The position numbers and the translations under genes were made by a program. A stretch of 64,000 nucleotides of DNA, taken from SZUA-37 sp964472525 (GTDB lineage Bacteria; Pseudomonadota; Gammaproteobacteria; UBA6429; Thiohalophilaceae). The notes beneath the pieces are model-generated. The model ran no database searches, had not been told where the DNA came from, and saw only the letters and a program-made list of their open reading frames with translations. Shown one piece after another: positions 53,897 through 61,920 of this stretch. Each line of letters begins with the position of its first letter. The stretch's first letter is position 1. Location: assembly GCA_964472525.1 (NCBI GenBank), contig CAYYLL010000004.1:105857-169856 (forward strand). The letters are read 5' to 3'.

Positions 53897-54388
53897 TTAC
53901 CGTTTATAATGAATTATATTGAAACCTTCATCTTCTGAGGGGGGCTGAAAGTACTTTGTAATAGCATCAAATTCAGCATCCGTGGTAAAAGCTGAATCTT
54001 CAGGTTTGTCTTTACTTCTTTGTCTTAATTGGTGTTTACAAAGATCATCGCTAGTATCTACATAATGAAGAATATGCACGATATTTTCTTTTTCAAAAAT
54101 AGCGCGTAGATCTTTACGTTGATCTTTTGTATTGGCAGGAAAATCTAAAACCACCGACAGATCATGTAAAAGTAATGATCGAATATGGTGTAATACTGTG
54201 TTTTTTAAACGCAACGAATATTTTATATAATCAGGTATATTTTTTATTTCTTCCGGATATAAAGATAACAACCACTCATCTTCAACTAAAAGAATAGCAT
54301 TATGTTTTTTTGCTAATTTTTTGGCTAACGTTGATTTACCAGCAGCCATTTTACCGCATAATAAATGCAATGTTGTTTCAGTTTTCAT
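53897..54388 (-). CDS. P-loop kinase-like ATP-binding protein
   Basis: 163 residues. The Walker A is CGKMAAGKSTLAKKL near residue 11; a likely Walker B/substrate segment is VVLDFPANT near 79, and the lid-like LRQRSKDKPED near 120 has arginines suited to phosphate. This matches small AAA_33/zeta-toxin-like kinases that phosphorylate small molecules or nucleotides. No antitoxin gene is adjacent. Substrate unknown; cytoplasmic. Confidence 0.75.
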   Translation of the reverse strand: MKTETTLHLLCGKMAAGKSTLAKKLAKKHNAILLVEDEWLLSLYPEEIKNIPDYIKYSLRLKNTVLHHIRSLLLHDLSVVLDFPANTKDQRKDLRAIFEKENIVHILHYVDTSDDLCKHQLRQRSKDKPEDSAFTTDAEFDAITKYFQPPSEDEGFNIIHYKR

Positions 54389-54432
54389 ATTTCGTTCAGT
54401 ACTCTATATTTAATATATTGATATAATAATCA

Positions 54433-54858
54433 TTACCTTAATTTTTTCAATTGGAGTTTTATCGCTTTCCGAACAAGCCCAATTTTCATAACCAATAAAC
54501 TAGCAACACTTTGTTCGATTTCCAGTTTCTCCCAATTTTTTGCCCACATATTTTTTAATTCCAATGCCTTTTTTTCAACCGACTCACTTATTAATGAACT
54601 TAAATCGACGATCAAGCCTATTTTCACCCAACCTTTTCGCGGATTACCTTCGATTTTATCATGATCATAATGTGCCGCGTATATAATTTGCTCAAACTCC
54701 GACAAAGTAGTTAAAACTTCAAACGATGCTGTCCGAATATTATTATTATCTTCGGTCGCTTGCATACGCCAAGCATTATAACTAAAGCCGACAATAGACA
54801 GGATTAAACTGAATATGGCTGTAAAATAATAAGCCATTAATTTCTTTTCAATCTTCAT
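54433..54858 (-). CDS. Membrane-anchored small protein of unknown function
   Basis: 141 residues. One N-terminal helix (about 8-27: MAYYFTAIFSLILSIVGFSY) probably anchors it with the rest outside. The body is helical, with an EFEQIIYAAHYDHDKIEG stretch near 53 and a Lys-rich end. It looks like the periplasmic part of a sensor without its output domain, but no match is recognised. It stands 44 bases upstream of the kinase-like gene on the same strand. Confidence 0.55.
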   Translation of the reverse strand: MKIEKKLMAYYFTAIFSLILSIVGFSYNAWRMQATEDNNNIRTASFEVLTTLSEFEQIIYAAHYDHDKIEGNPRKGWVKIGLIVDLSSLISESVEKKALELKNMWAKNWEKLEIEQSVASLLVMKIGLVRKAIKLQLKKLR

Positions 54859-55004
54859 ATTTTTCTCTCAGTACATTAATGATGGTGTTTAACTTTATCG
54901 TACTTCTATCGACCAGACGATTGGATAAAAATTCAGTCTATTCAGCCATTTTATACCGATAAAAACACCTTAAAATAAGATTCTCCTTAACTTGAATAGA
55001 GACT

Positions 55005-55481
55005 ATGATTATGAAAAATATTTTACAACCTACCGTTATCCTATCGTTATTATTAACAATTTTATTGCCATTATCTGTGTTTGCAGGCAACTGGAATACC
55101 AACAAAAATGGTGTTGTTCTAAATGGATATGATATTGTATCTTACCGCACTGCTGACCATGCAACTAAAGGTTCGGCTAAATTTGCGGCAAAATACGATG
55201 GCGTCAAATTTTATTTTTCCTCCAAAAAACACCGGGATATGTTTATTAAAAATGCAAAAAAATACATTCCTAAATATAATGGTTATTGTGCTTTTGCAAT
55301 GGCGTCACATAATGCCAAAGTACCTGCAAATGCGGATACCTTTAAACTTTATAACGGTGAACTATTAATGTTTTTTAATGACTTGTATAAAGGGGGAAAA
55401 TTCAATACAAAAATTCCTTGGAACAATGATGAGAAAAATTTTTTTGTTCAGGCAGAAAAAAACTGGAAAAAGTTAAAATAA
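55005..55481 (+). CDS. Exported YHS domain protein
   Basis: 158 residues. A signal peptide (about 1-28, ending VFAG) leads to a YHS-type domain: GVVLNGYDIVSYRTAD near residue 36, VKFYFSSKKHRDMFIKN near 68, and YNGYCAFAMASHNAKVPA near 92. These proteins are small periplasmic domains thought to bind metals such as copper. Its TAA overlaps the ATG of the AraC gene (TAATG), so the two are coupled. An alternative start is the ATG two codons on. Confidence 0.85.
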   Translation: MIMKNILQPTVILSLLLTILLPLSVFAGNWNTNKNGVVLNGYDIVSYRTADHATKGSAKFAAKYDGVKFYFSSKKHRDMFIKNAKKYIPKYNGYCAFAMASHNAKVPANADTFKLYNGELLMFFNDLYKGGKFNTKIPWNNDEKNFFVQAEKNWKKLK

Positions 55482-56410
55482 TGGATCTGCTTTCTGAAAT
55501 TTTACAAACTGTCAAACTGCGTGGAACTGTTTATTTCCACGCACGTTTTCAGTCTCCGTGGGGCATGGAAATACCTGCTGGAGAGTTTGCTAATTATCAT
55601 ATCGTAACAGGTGGGCAGTGCCTGGTGAAAACCCATACAACACACAAACCCATTACACTCCAAAAAGGCGATATGATTCTTTTCCCCGCAGGTGATTCAC
55701 ACACCCTCGTTGATTCACTTCAGTCTGATGTTGTTACAGCGAATGAATTACTCGGTAATGCACGAAAAACACATTCAAACCAAATCATTTTTGGTGGTGA
55801 TGGTTCAGATTTCTGTTCTTTAATCTGCGGGCATTTTGAATACGATAAAGAATGTCCGCATCCTTTATTTGCAACATTACCCTCGTTAATCCATATTTCA
55901 GCAAAAGATAACCTTAAGGTTAACTGGTTTGCGACTGCATCTGAATTAGCCGCGCAAATTTCAACAGGTGAGAGTATGGGCAAAGATGCTGTTATCAATC
56001 GATTGGCTGAATCACTGTTTATTCAGGCGTTGGTGGATTACATTAAATCCATCGATGATCTGTCCAGTTTTTTAGCCGCCATTCAGGATAGAAATATCGG
56101 CCGGGCACTCAAATCCATACACAACGACATTGCTTACGACTGGAGTATCGCCGAACTCGCAAGTATTGCGTCTATGTCGAAGTCGGTGTTTTCATCAAAG
56201 TTTCATCGGATGGTAGGCGAACCACCCATCATCTATCTGGCTCGTTGGCGAATGTTAAAAGCACGCGAGATGCTAAAAGAAACAACCATGCCGATTAACC
56301 TTATTTCAGAAAAAGTAGGCTACCAATCTGAATTTTCTTTTTCCAAAGCATTTAAAAAAATGACTGGGCTAACGCCCGGCGCTATTCGCAAAGCTATCCT
56401 GAACGAATAA
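55481..56410 (+). CDS. AraC family regulator with cupin N-terminus
   Basis: 309 residues. A cupin-type sensor half (about 1-180) has FANYHIVTGGQCLV near residue 32 and LQKGDMILFPAGDSH near 62. The C-terminal AraC DNA-binding part (about 205-305) has two helix-turn-helices: SIAELASIASMSKSVFSSKF and the family signature PINLISEKVGYQSEFSFSKA. This is the AraC-binding-like cupin_6 group that often controls a neighbouring detoxification gene. It is translationally coupled to the YHS gene, and likely controls it. Confidence 0.9.
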   Translation: MDLLSEILQTVKLRGTVYFHARFQSPWGMEIPAGEFANYHIVTGGQCLVKTHTTHKPITLQKGDMILFPAGDSHTLVDSLQSDVVTANELLGNARKTHSNQIIFGGDGSDFCSLICGHFEYDKECPHPLFATLPSLIHISAKDNLKVNWFATASELAAQISTGESMGKDAVINRLAESLFIQALVDYIKSIDDLSSFLAAIQDRNIGRALKSIHNDIAYDWSIAELASIASMSKSVFSSKFHRMVGEPPIIYLARWRMLKAREMLKETTMPINLISEKVGYQSEFSFSKAFKKMTGLTPGAIRKAILNE

Positions 56411-56425
56411 ATGAATTAACTAACA

Positions 56426-56815
56426 TTAAATAGACTGTCGCACTAAGGTCAGGGTGGCTTTAAGCCCACCGGTTTTGCGGCTACGCGATATTTCCAGACG
56501 AAAGAACGGCTCAAAGACACTATCAAGTTGCTGCTCGGAAATACCCGGCCCAGAATCATAAATGCTAATCAATACTGTATGGTCACTTTCACTGGCAGTA
56601 ATCACCGCATTGCCTGCATATTTAATCGCATTGTCAACCAGATTAACGATGCAACGCTTTAATGCCAACGGCCTTGCCGGATAGGGGGTTAACTGACAGG
56701 ACTCAATTTTTACTTGTTACCCCAGTTCAGTCGCATCTTCTTTAATCGTTTCTAATAGTGCGCAAATATCAATGGCCTGTAATTTTTCGCGGGCATCGTC
56801 AGTGCGTAAATGGAA
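56426..56815 (-). pseudogene. Broken histidine kinase (ATPase domain remnant)
   Basis: A piece of a two-component kinase ATPase domain. The N box NLVDNAIKYAG, the G1 box DSGPGI and the FEPFFRLE F box are present, but the G2 box is scrambled (TGGLKATLTLVRQ for TGGTGLGLAIVRQ). Upstream in frame, DDAREKLQAIDICALL belongs to the kinase dimerisation region but is cut by a TAA near 56720. Nothing remains of the sensor half. The remnant ends near 56815, where plus-strand sequence encoding an unrelated membrane tail begins, so it marks an old rearrangement joint. Confidence 0.82.
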
Positions 56816-56912
56816 TGGAGCTTTTCTGGCTAGTACCATTATCCATTGTAGGCTTGCTGGTTTGGTTGTTAGTGTCTTTATTGAAAAATACATCTAACAA
56901 GCAACAAAAATA
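56813..56912 (+). pseudogene. C-terminal remnant of a membrane protein
   Basis: A plus-strand frame reads ELFWLVPLSIVGLLVWLLV, then SLLKNTSNKQQK and a stop at about 56912. One membrane helix and a positively charged tail are typical of the last part of a membrane protein, but no start or ribosome site precedes it. It abuts the broken kinase at about 56815. About 110 bases without a feature follow before the TRIC gene. Confidence 0.4.
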
Positions 56913-57024
56913 AACCTACACCTATAAAAATATATACAACTTTATGCGGGCATGTAATGCGGTGTAATTTTTGTTAATTGAATCTAGAGTGCCGTTGTAT
57001 TTCTTTTTTCCGATCAGCTGTAGG

Positions 57025-57675
57025 CTATGACTTAAAGCTGAATCGGGGAAGACTAATATTAAAACGAATTGCCAACAGCCTTGCAATAAATATGCTAAGA
57101 CCAGAAAAAATAGCGGCCAAGGTAACATCTGGTAATAAATATAAAAGACCAATAAACATTAATGAGCCACCCCACGATACAGTAGCATAAAGTGGGCTTT
57201 GAAATACAACCGGGGGTTCGTTACTTAATACGTCACGAAATATACCACCCACTGTACCCGTTATAACGCCCATAAAGCTGGCAACTAACCAAGGTGCCCC
57301 AGTCATCAATGCCACTAATGTTCCTGCAATACCGAAAGTTGCCAAACCCGCTGCATCCATCACCAGAAAAATTCGAGGTGATATTGCCGTCAAGCGCGCT
57401 GTTATAAAAATAACAATGGCACTGGCGAGCGATGCGATAAAAAATACTTGGTCTTGAATCCAGAATACATCTCGACCCAACAACGTATCACGCAGCGAGC
57501 CACCTCCAAGCCTGGTCGCAATCGCAATAATGATTACCCCGAATAAATCAAATTTTTTAAATCCAGCCTTAAGCACGCCTGATGCAGATGAAACAACCAC
57601 AGCAATAAGCGTTATCCAGTATAAGTTATCTAATAAATCAAGTGTTGGGTTTATAATCATTGTTGGTGCGTTCAC
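57025..57675 (-). CDS. TRIC-type (YadS-like) cation channel protein
   Basis: 216 residues and seven membrane helices in a three-plus-three-plus-one repeat. Each half carries the glycine-rich hairpin of the family: ATRLGGGSLRDTLLG near residue 50 and TGTVGGIFRDVLSNEPP near 140. Prokaryotic TRIC proteins are trimeric cation channels. The start at 57675 overlaps the stop of the nitrobindin-like gene (ATGA), so they are translationally coupled; a later ATG (codon 6) is an alternative. Confidence 0.88.
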   Translation of the reverse strand: MNAPTMIINPTLDLLDNLYWITLIAVVVSSASGVLKAGFKKFDLFGVIIIAIATRLGGGSLRDTLLGRDVFWIQDQVFFIASLASAIVIFITARLTAISPRIFLVMDAAGLATFGIAGTLVALMTGAPWLVASFMGVITGTVGGIFRDVLSNEPPVVFQSPLYATVSWGGSLMFIGLLYLLPDVTLAAIFSGLSIFIARLLAIRFNISLPRFSFKS

Positions 57676-58247
57676 TGCTTTAATAATTTATTCTGGTCGG
57701 TATGTTCAAAGAGCTTGCCGTATATTTCTAAGATGGTCGTTTCTGAATACATGAGTACACCATTACCTACTTTTATTTGATGATGAAATTCTTTTGTTTT
57801 TGCATTTTTCTGCATAAAGGGTGATTGAATAATTTGCCAATTTTTATCATCAATACTGGCTGACACGTCCAAAACACTGTTTCCCTCTGTGTCTTTTGTA
57901 TGAGTATAAACACCACCAGCAAGCACACTAACACCTCGTGGAATAGTGAGAGAGTGCATGATAATGCCTTCTGCTGCATCCCACATCCAGTATCCTGTTT
58001 CGTCATGAAATACTTTGTTATTTGATTTGCGCTGCACAATCTGCCGATAGTGAACAGCCGTTAACGTTTGTGATTCGGCATTCGTGACATCGCCAATCGC
58101 TGTAAAAGTAATCGTTTCGTAATAAGGATTTTTTTCTTCGCCATCTGGTTCAGGCGCAATATCGCATCCCTTATCACCCGCCCAAATGCCAATCAATTTA
58201 GCCAATGGGCCATAATCTATGTCGGTATTATTATTCATTTCTATCAC
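57672..58247 (-). CDS. Nitrobindin-like (FABP family) beta-barrel protein
   Basis: 191 residues (an ATG three codons on is possible). The opening GPLAKLIGIWAGDKGCDIAP near residue 14 and MHSLTIPRGVSVLAGG near 120 are the pattern of the THAP4/nitrobindin-like ten-strand barrel, which in relatives binds haem and reacts with peroxynitrite or nitric oxide. The typical GxWxGxG is IWAGDKG here. It is soluble and cytoplasmic. It is coupled to the TRIC gene downstream. Confidence 0.78.
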   Translation of the reverse strand: MIEMNNNTDIDYGPLAKLIGIWAGDKGCDIAPEPDGEEKNPYYETITFTAIGDVTNAESQTLTAVHYRQIVQRKSNNKVFHDETGYWMWDAAEGIIMHSLTIPRGVSVLAGGVYTHTKDTEGNSVLDVSASIDDKNWQIIQSPFMQKNAKTKEFHHQIKVGNGVLMYSETTILEIYGKLFEHTDQNKLLKQ

Positions 58248-58298
58248 CTAACTCACTTTAAAATAATGATGGGTTGTAGAGCCTATCACAAGATAATT

Positions 58299-58527
58299 TT
58301 ATGGTGCCTTACCATAAATTTTTAGCATATCCGGGCGCTCAGTAAAATAATAATGAACCCTAATATAAATATGATTGAATAGTGCAGCCAAAAGTGCCAC
58401 TTCAGAGAATAGCAGCAACCCCGGCAAATACAGGATCATCAAACCAAAAACATACATCCCATTATCCGTGTATTTGAATATCCCTTGCTTCACATAGGGT
58501 TCATGATAGCTTTGATCAAAATGGTTA
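58299..58527 (-). pseudogene. C-terminal fragment of a PEMT/ICMT-type methyltransferase
   Basis: The frame encodes HEPYVKQGIFKYTDNGMYVFG, then a membrane stretch, and ends HIYIRVHYYFTERPDM-LKIYG, the C-terminus of phospholipid/isoprenylcysteine methyltransferase-like membrane proteins. Reading upstream in frame gives more of the fragment until a stop right at the TetR gene end (about 58530), with no start or ribosome site. A short product could begin at a GTG (58493), giving 64 residues, but the missing catalytic half makes a dead fragment likely. Confidence 0.65.
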
Positions 58528-58528
58528 A

Positions 58529-59113
58529 TTAGGGGTTAGGGGCATGTATAGCAATAACTTCATTTTTTACTGCTTCTGCAATTTTGTTCGACACTTTTTC
58601 GTCTTTAACTGCCCGCGCTAAAGTAACTCCTCCAATTAGCAGCGCAAGACTAACCCAGGTTTTATCTATGCCCTCCTGGCTAGGTTCATTATTTTGCTCC
58701 GCATTAGCCATGTTAGTAATATTGAGTAATTCTGCTTCAAACAGAGCTCGAATATCATCATTAGAACGCCCAATTTCTGGCGTTAAGCTCTGTAGAGCAC
58801 AGCTTTCTGTGAGATCACAAGTACGCTTCTGGCTTGTATAAAATGTAGCAAATTCGCCCCACCAGTTATCTCCATATTCTTGCTTAAAATGTACAATAGC
58901 CGAATATAACTCTCCCATTTGAGCCATAATCGCTTCTTTGAACGCTTCCTCCTTGGAGGCAAAATGACCATAGAATGCACCTGATGTCACACCTGCCGCT
59001 TTTGCCAGCCCATCTACGCCAATTCCGCTGTAGCCGCCTTTTTTAAAGCTACGCCCTGCTGCCTCAATGATTCGCTTACGGGTTTGCTCTTTCTGTTCAG
59101 ATGTATATCTCAT
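58529..59113 (-). CDS. TetR family transcriptional regulator
   Basis: 194 residues from ATG 59113, where the family-typical MRYTSEQKEQTRKRIIEAA begins; a longer frame to 59152 adds residues unlike the family. The helix-turn-helix lies in GVDGLAKAAGVTSGAFYGHFASKEEAF near residues 30-56. The C-terminal half is the ligand-binding TetR_C-like domain. It is divergent from a tautomerase/glyoxalase pair, and the gap holds three evenly spaced TAACGNNCGTTA palindromes, the probable operators for both directions. Confidence 0.93.
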   Translation of the reverse strand: MRYTSEQKEQTRKRIIEAAGRSFKKGGYSGIGVDGLAKAAGVTSGAFYGHFASKEEAFKEAIMAQMGELYSAIVHFKQEYGDNWWGEFATFYTSQKRTCDLTESCALQSLTPEIGRSNDDIRALFEAELLNITNMANAEQNNEPSQEGIDKTWVSLALLIGGVTLARAVKDEKVSNKIAEAVKNEVIAIHAPNP

Positions 59114-59161
59114 GCCGCACCCTGCCTGTTTATTAATAAACTGATATATCACATTATAACA

Positions 59162-59221
59162 TAACGAACGTTATCCTTGACAAGATAACGATCGTTACTT
59201 AACATAAGGTAACGGTCGTTA
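59162..59221. promoter_or_regulatory. Three palindromic operators, 24 bp apart
   Basis: TAACGAACGTTA (59162-59173), TAACGATCGTTA (59186-59197) and TAACGGTCGTTA (59210-59221) share the palindrome TAACG-N2-CGTTA. Start-to-start distances are exactly 24 and 24 bases, so all three would lie near the same helical face. They sit just upstream of the TetR start and 157 bases before the tautomerase start. Binding by the adjacent TetR protein is inferred. Confidence 0.85.
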
Positions 59222-59377
59222 CATAAAAATTGCAAGTTATCAATAAAAATCGCAGGAGGTAGCAATGACTAAGAGGTACTGACTAAATTTAAAATACCAG
59301 CAAAAAATGGAATCCCATATATTTGCTTAATTTAAAACTTAATATGATCTAAATTATTACGCTATAGGAGAATAATC

Positions 59378-59812
59378 ATGCCCGTTCAAATCATTATGAC
59401 TGAGGGTCTTGTATCTAAAGAAACCGCGCAACAGCTCCATCATGAAGTGGGGGAAATATTTCTGGATTTACACAATATCACCGGCAATGCCTTCATGGCT
59501 CCCAACATTATCGGGGAGGTAATTTTCGTCGAAAAAGGCTTAACCTTTTCGGGTCAGAAAAATAACGATATTGTGATTGTAGAATTACGCGTTCCATCGT
59601 TTACGTTTAGCGCCCAAGAGCAAAAGAGTCAGTTCGTAATGCGTGTGACCAATGCTGTAAAAAAAGCGACGGATAATAATCTGGCAAGTGAGCAAATCTG
59701 GGTAAATGCAGTTTATGCAGTAGAAGGATTGTGGGGCATTGCAGGTAAAGCCTACACGAATGAAGAACTCGGAAAGGCTATTGGCAAAGCTTCAAAGTTG
59801 CAGGTCGCTTAA
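59378..59812 (+). CDS. Tautomerase family protein
   Basis: 144 residues starting MPVQIIMTEGLVS, with Pro2 available as the N-terminal catalytic base once Met1 is removed, as in 4-oxalocrotonate tautomerase relatives. The length suggests two fused beta-alpha-beta units: the second starts near residue 65 with NNDIVIVELRVPSF. It should isomerise a keto-enol substrate; which one is unknown. GGAG lies just upstream of the ATG. It is the first gene of a likely TetR-controlled pair with the glyoxalase. Confidence 0.72.
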   Translation: MPVQIIMTEGLVSKETAQQLHHEVGEIFLDLHNITGNAFMAPNIIGEVIFVEKGLTFSGQKNNDIVIVELRVPSFTFSAQEQKSQFVMRVTNAVKKATDNNLASEQIWVNAVYAVEGLWGIAGKAYTNEELGKAIGKASKLQVA

Positions 59813-59822
59813 CCCTAAATGA

Positions 59823-59852
59823 TTACCCATCGCCCATAAGGGTGATGGGTAA
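59823..59852 (+). promoter_or_regulatory. Stem-loop between tautomerase and glyoxalase genes
   Basis: TTACCCATC (59823-59831) pairs with GATGGGTAA (59844-59852), with an inner CC/GG pairing. No T-run follows, so it is an mRNA hairpin rather than a terminator. It lies 11 bases before a strong AGGAG site for the glyoxalase gene and might tune or protect that message. Confidence 0.5.
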
Positions 59853-59873
59853 CACTATCTAGAAGGAGACACA

Positions 59874-60281
59874 ATGAACTCAAATAACCACTCAAGGAAA
59901 ATATTACACACCATGCTACGTGTAGGAGATATAAACCGTTCTATAGATTTTTATACCCGGGTGCTAGGTATGAAAGTATTAAGGTCACTTGAACAGCCAA
60001 AAGAAAAATATTCGTTAACATTTCTTGGTTTTAACGATGAGTTAAATGAAGCTGTTTTAGAATTAACCTATAACTATGGCGTCACTCAGTATGACATGGG
60101 GAATTCCTATGGACATATTGCTATAAGCGTTGATAATTGCTACGCAGCATGTGATGAAATAGAAACTCTTGGCGGTAATATTATTTACAAAGCAGGGCCA
60201 TTGCCTGGAACAAGTGAGGTAATAGCTTTCGTAACCGACCCAGATGGATATCAGATCGAACTAGTTCAAAGGCCTATATGA
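59874..60281 (+). CDS. gloA: Lactoylglutathione lyase (glyoxalase I)
   Basis: 135 residues of two beta-alpha-beta-beta-beta units. Metal ligands are placed as in GloA: His in ILHTMLRVGD near residue 12, Glu in LELTYNYG near 63, His in YGHIAISVD near 81 and Glu in QIELVQ near 129. RVLGMKVLRS is typical. It converts the methylglyoxal-glutathione adduct to lactoylglutathione. It is 61 bases after the tautomerase gene with an AGGAGA site, probably in the same TetR-controlled unit. Confidence 0.92.
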   Translation: MNSNNHSRKILHTMLRVGDINRSIDFYTRVLGMKVLRSLEQPKEKYSLTFLGFNDELNEAVLELTYNYGVTQYDMGNSYGHIAISVDNCYAACDEIETLGGNIIYKAGPLPGTSEVIAFVTDPDGYQIELVQRPI

Positions 60282-60686
60282 AAAATAATTGGGTGTATCA
60301 TAAGGTTATCATTTTAATGCTACCTATGCACATTAGGTAAGAGACCGTAGCGAAGTGGAGGTTCTATCGTGTGATACTTTTTCACACGCGAACTTGACCT
60401 TCTTGTGAGGATTTTCTTCTTTTTTATTTGATATATAATTTAGTTTGGACCATGTAAAACACCTAAGAATACTAATATACCAACAATTACACAAAAAACA
60501 CTACTCAATATAACTACTTTTCTTAAATAGTTTTCACTAGCTTCGTAATTTATTTTATTTAAATATTTTTTCTTTTTGAAAGCCTATATGCATATAGGCT
60601 TCCACCTTCGCATGTTCAATATATTTGACACATAGGATATATTTGTCTAACCTAGTGTTAAATATTTTTAACATATAGGTATAACG
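60282..60686. other. A/T-rich gene-free interval with promoter and hairpins
   Basis: 405 bases with no supported complete gene. On the minus strand (about 60448-60588) a frame reads RKVVILSSVFCVIVGILVFLGV and ends GPN, one membrane helix, but has no start and looks like a remnant. A perfect palindrome AAGCCTATATGCATATAGGCTT lies near 60581-60602. A hairpin CGTGTGA/TCACACG lies near 60370. A good promoter, TTGACA (60625-60630) with TAACCT (60648-60653), 17 bases apart, precedes the membrane-protein gene. Confidence 0.5.
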
Positions 60687-61103
60687 ATGTCCACACATTT
60701 TAAAATGATTGTCTTTCTCTCACTTGGTTTGCTGATGGTTTTCGGTTGGCACTTTTTAACAGTCTTTGGCTTTTTGGGTACAGCCCCAGTAACACAAACT
60801 GATTTCTTTATCCGCATTGGTCTCATTATTTTGGTGTTTATTGTTATTTCTGTCATCACTTCAATAATGGTTGCCAAAAAAGATGAAAATGCTGTCCTAC
60901 CGGATGAGCGAGAAGAAAAAATTGAGTTAAAAGCCGACCGCGTTGGAGCGGTCTCGCTTTATATAGGGCTAATGATAGTCATGTGGTTTGTATTTACCCC
61001 TTTGACGCCTATGCAAGTTGCGAATGCAATTTTAGCTGTTGTGTGTGTTACGGAAATTATCAAAATACTGTATGGCCTATTCTTACTAAAAAGAGGCGTC
61101 TAG
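60687..61103 (+). CDS. Four-helix membrane protein paired with an HTH gene
   Basis: 138 residues with four membrane helices (about 8-30, 45-62, 90-108, 112-132). Between helices 2 and 3 is LPDEREEKIELKADRVG; the DERE...KA-R pattern is typical of DUF2178-like proteins that are encoded with a small XRE regulator, as here. Function unknown; such pairs may sense membrane state. The HTH gene starts one base after its stop. Confidence 0.72.
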   Translation: MSTHFKMIVFLSLGLLMVFGWHFLTVFGFLGTAPVTQTDFFIRIGLIILVFIVISVITSIMVAKKDENAVLPDEREEKIELKADRVGAVSLYIGLMIVMWFVFTPLTPMQVANAILAVVCVTEIIKILYGLFLLKRGV

Positions 61104-61104
61104 T

Positions 61105-61320
61105 GTGACCAAGCGACTACCGATTACTAACCGCGTTCGTGAGCTACGTGAAGCACATGGATTAATGAGCCAAGTAGCATTAGGCAAAGCGATTGGGGTA
61201 ACTCGCCAAACCATCATCGCGATAGAACAAGGTCATTACTCTCCTAGCCTTGAAAGTGCATTCCGTATTGCGAGAGTATTTGGTATTGGTGTTGAGGATG
61301 CATTTGGTTGGGAAGAATGA
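61105..61320 (+). CDS. Small XRE-type HTH regulator
   Basis: 71 residues from a GTG one base after the previous stop. A single helix-turn-helix: VRELREAHGLMSQVALGKAIG, then VTRQTIIAIEQGHYSPSLE and ALRIARVFGIGVEDAF-like end (ESAFRIARVFGIG here). This is the YozG-like short regulator always found with a DUF2178-type membrane protein. It probably represses its own operon. Confidence 0.9.
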   Translation: MTKRLPITNRVRELREAHGLMSQVALGKAIGVTRQTIIAIEQGHYSPSLESAFRIARVFGIGVEDAFGWEE

Positions 61321-61390
61321 TTCCCCACACACATTTATTAAAGGAATGATTTTGTGTGATGCTTGTAGCTTATGCTTATGCGCCGCAGAC

Positions 61391-61449
61391 ACATAACGTA
61401 CCGATCAGCCACGCGATTTTTTCATCGGCTGGATTGGCTTGCTATAAGC
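61391..61449 (-). other. attC site of the GNAT cassette (minus strand)
   Basis: Read on the minus strand: R'' box CTTATAGC, L'' arm AAGCCAATCCAGCC, a short loop, L' arm GGCTGATCGGTA, and R' box CGTTATGTG. The arms pair (CCAATC-AGCC with GGCTGATCGG) with an extra base on one side, as attC sites require. About 59 bases. It overlaps the last codons of the GNAT gene, common for cassettes. Confidence 0.72.
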
Positions 61450-61897
61450 CCACTTCATTTTAAAAAATGACTCGTCTTGATCACATACACAAAAACCCAG
61501 ACTAGAATAAAATTCCTTTGCAGGATTAACCTTCAGAACAGACAACTTTAATGGCTTATCATTTTTTTCTGACTGTGCTTGTATTTTTTTAATTATTGCA
61601 GTACCCAGCCCCTTACCTTGCATTTTCTTACATACCAACAACATCTCAAGCCAATAGTGGTTATTTTCTTCGTTAACTAGGTATGCGCCTACATCATTGT
61701 CATTGACGATAACTATTCGAAATTTTGTAGGATGTAAATTAGTTTGGAACCCTTTTCTCTGAAATTCTTCGTCCCACCCCCACGTTTGTTCGATATATGC
61801 ACGCATTGTGGAACAATAAAGCTTGTATAGCCATTTCTTATCTGCGATTACTCCTTGTCTGGTCTTGAAATCCATATTCCATCAGCCGGGCTTATAA
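61397..61897 (-). mobile_element. Integron gene cassette carrying a GNAT acetyltransferase
   Basis: On the minus strand the cassette begins G^TTATAAG at 61897 and ends at the attC (61391-61449). The first bases TTATAAG are nearly complementary to the R'' box CTTATAGC (one mismatch), as expected for one excisable unit of about 501 bp. It runs opposite to the cassettes that follow. Confidence 0.65.
61405..61875 (-). CDS. GNAT family N-acetyltransferase
   Basis: 156 residues of the GNAT fold. The acetyl-CoA pyrophosphate loop is KKMQGKGLGTAII near residue 88, following MLLVC; SVLKVNPAKEFYSSLGF near 113 is the typical C-terminal helix and strand. Substrate unknown; cassette-borne GNATs include resistance and toxin types. 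The ORF ends inside its attC site and starts 22 bases after the cassette edge. Its base use resembles the neighbours. Confidence 0.85.
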   Translation of the reverse strand: MDFKTRQGVIADKKWLYKLYCSTMRAYIEQTWGWDEEFQRKGFQTNLHPTKFRIVIVNDNDVGAYLVNEENNHYWLEMLLVCKKMQGKGLGTAIIKKIQAQSEKNDKPLKLSVLKVNPAKEFYSSLGFCVCDQDESFFKMKWAYSKPIQPMKKSRG

Positions 61898-61920
61898 CGT
61901 GAGCGTACTTAAATGATTTG

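Noticed and set aside
53897..54858. Zeta-type toxin with the neighbouring small gene as antitoxin.
   Set aside because: The neighbour has a membrane anchor and does not look like an epsilon antitoxin; the kinase-like protein lacks a clear toxin signature.
61898..61920. A complete attC between the two opposite-facing cassettes.
   Set aside because: Only about 37 bases separate the ATAACG and TTATGT boxes, below the minimum for attC; it is better read as two cassette edges meeting.
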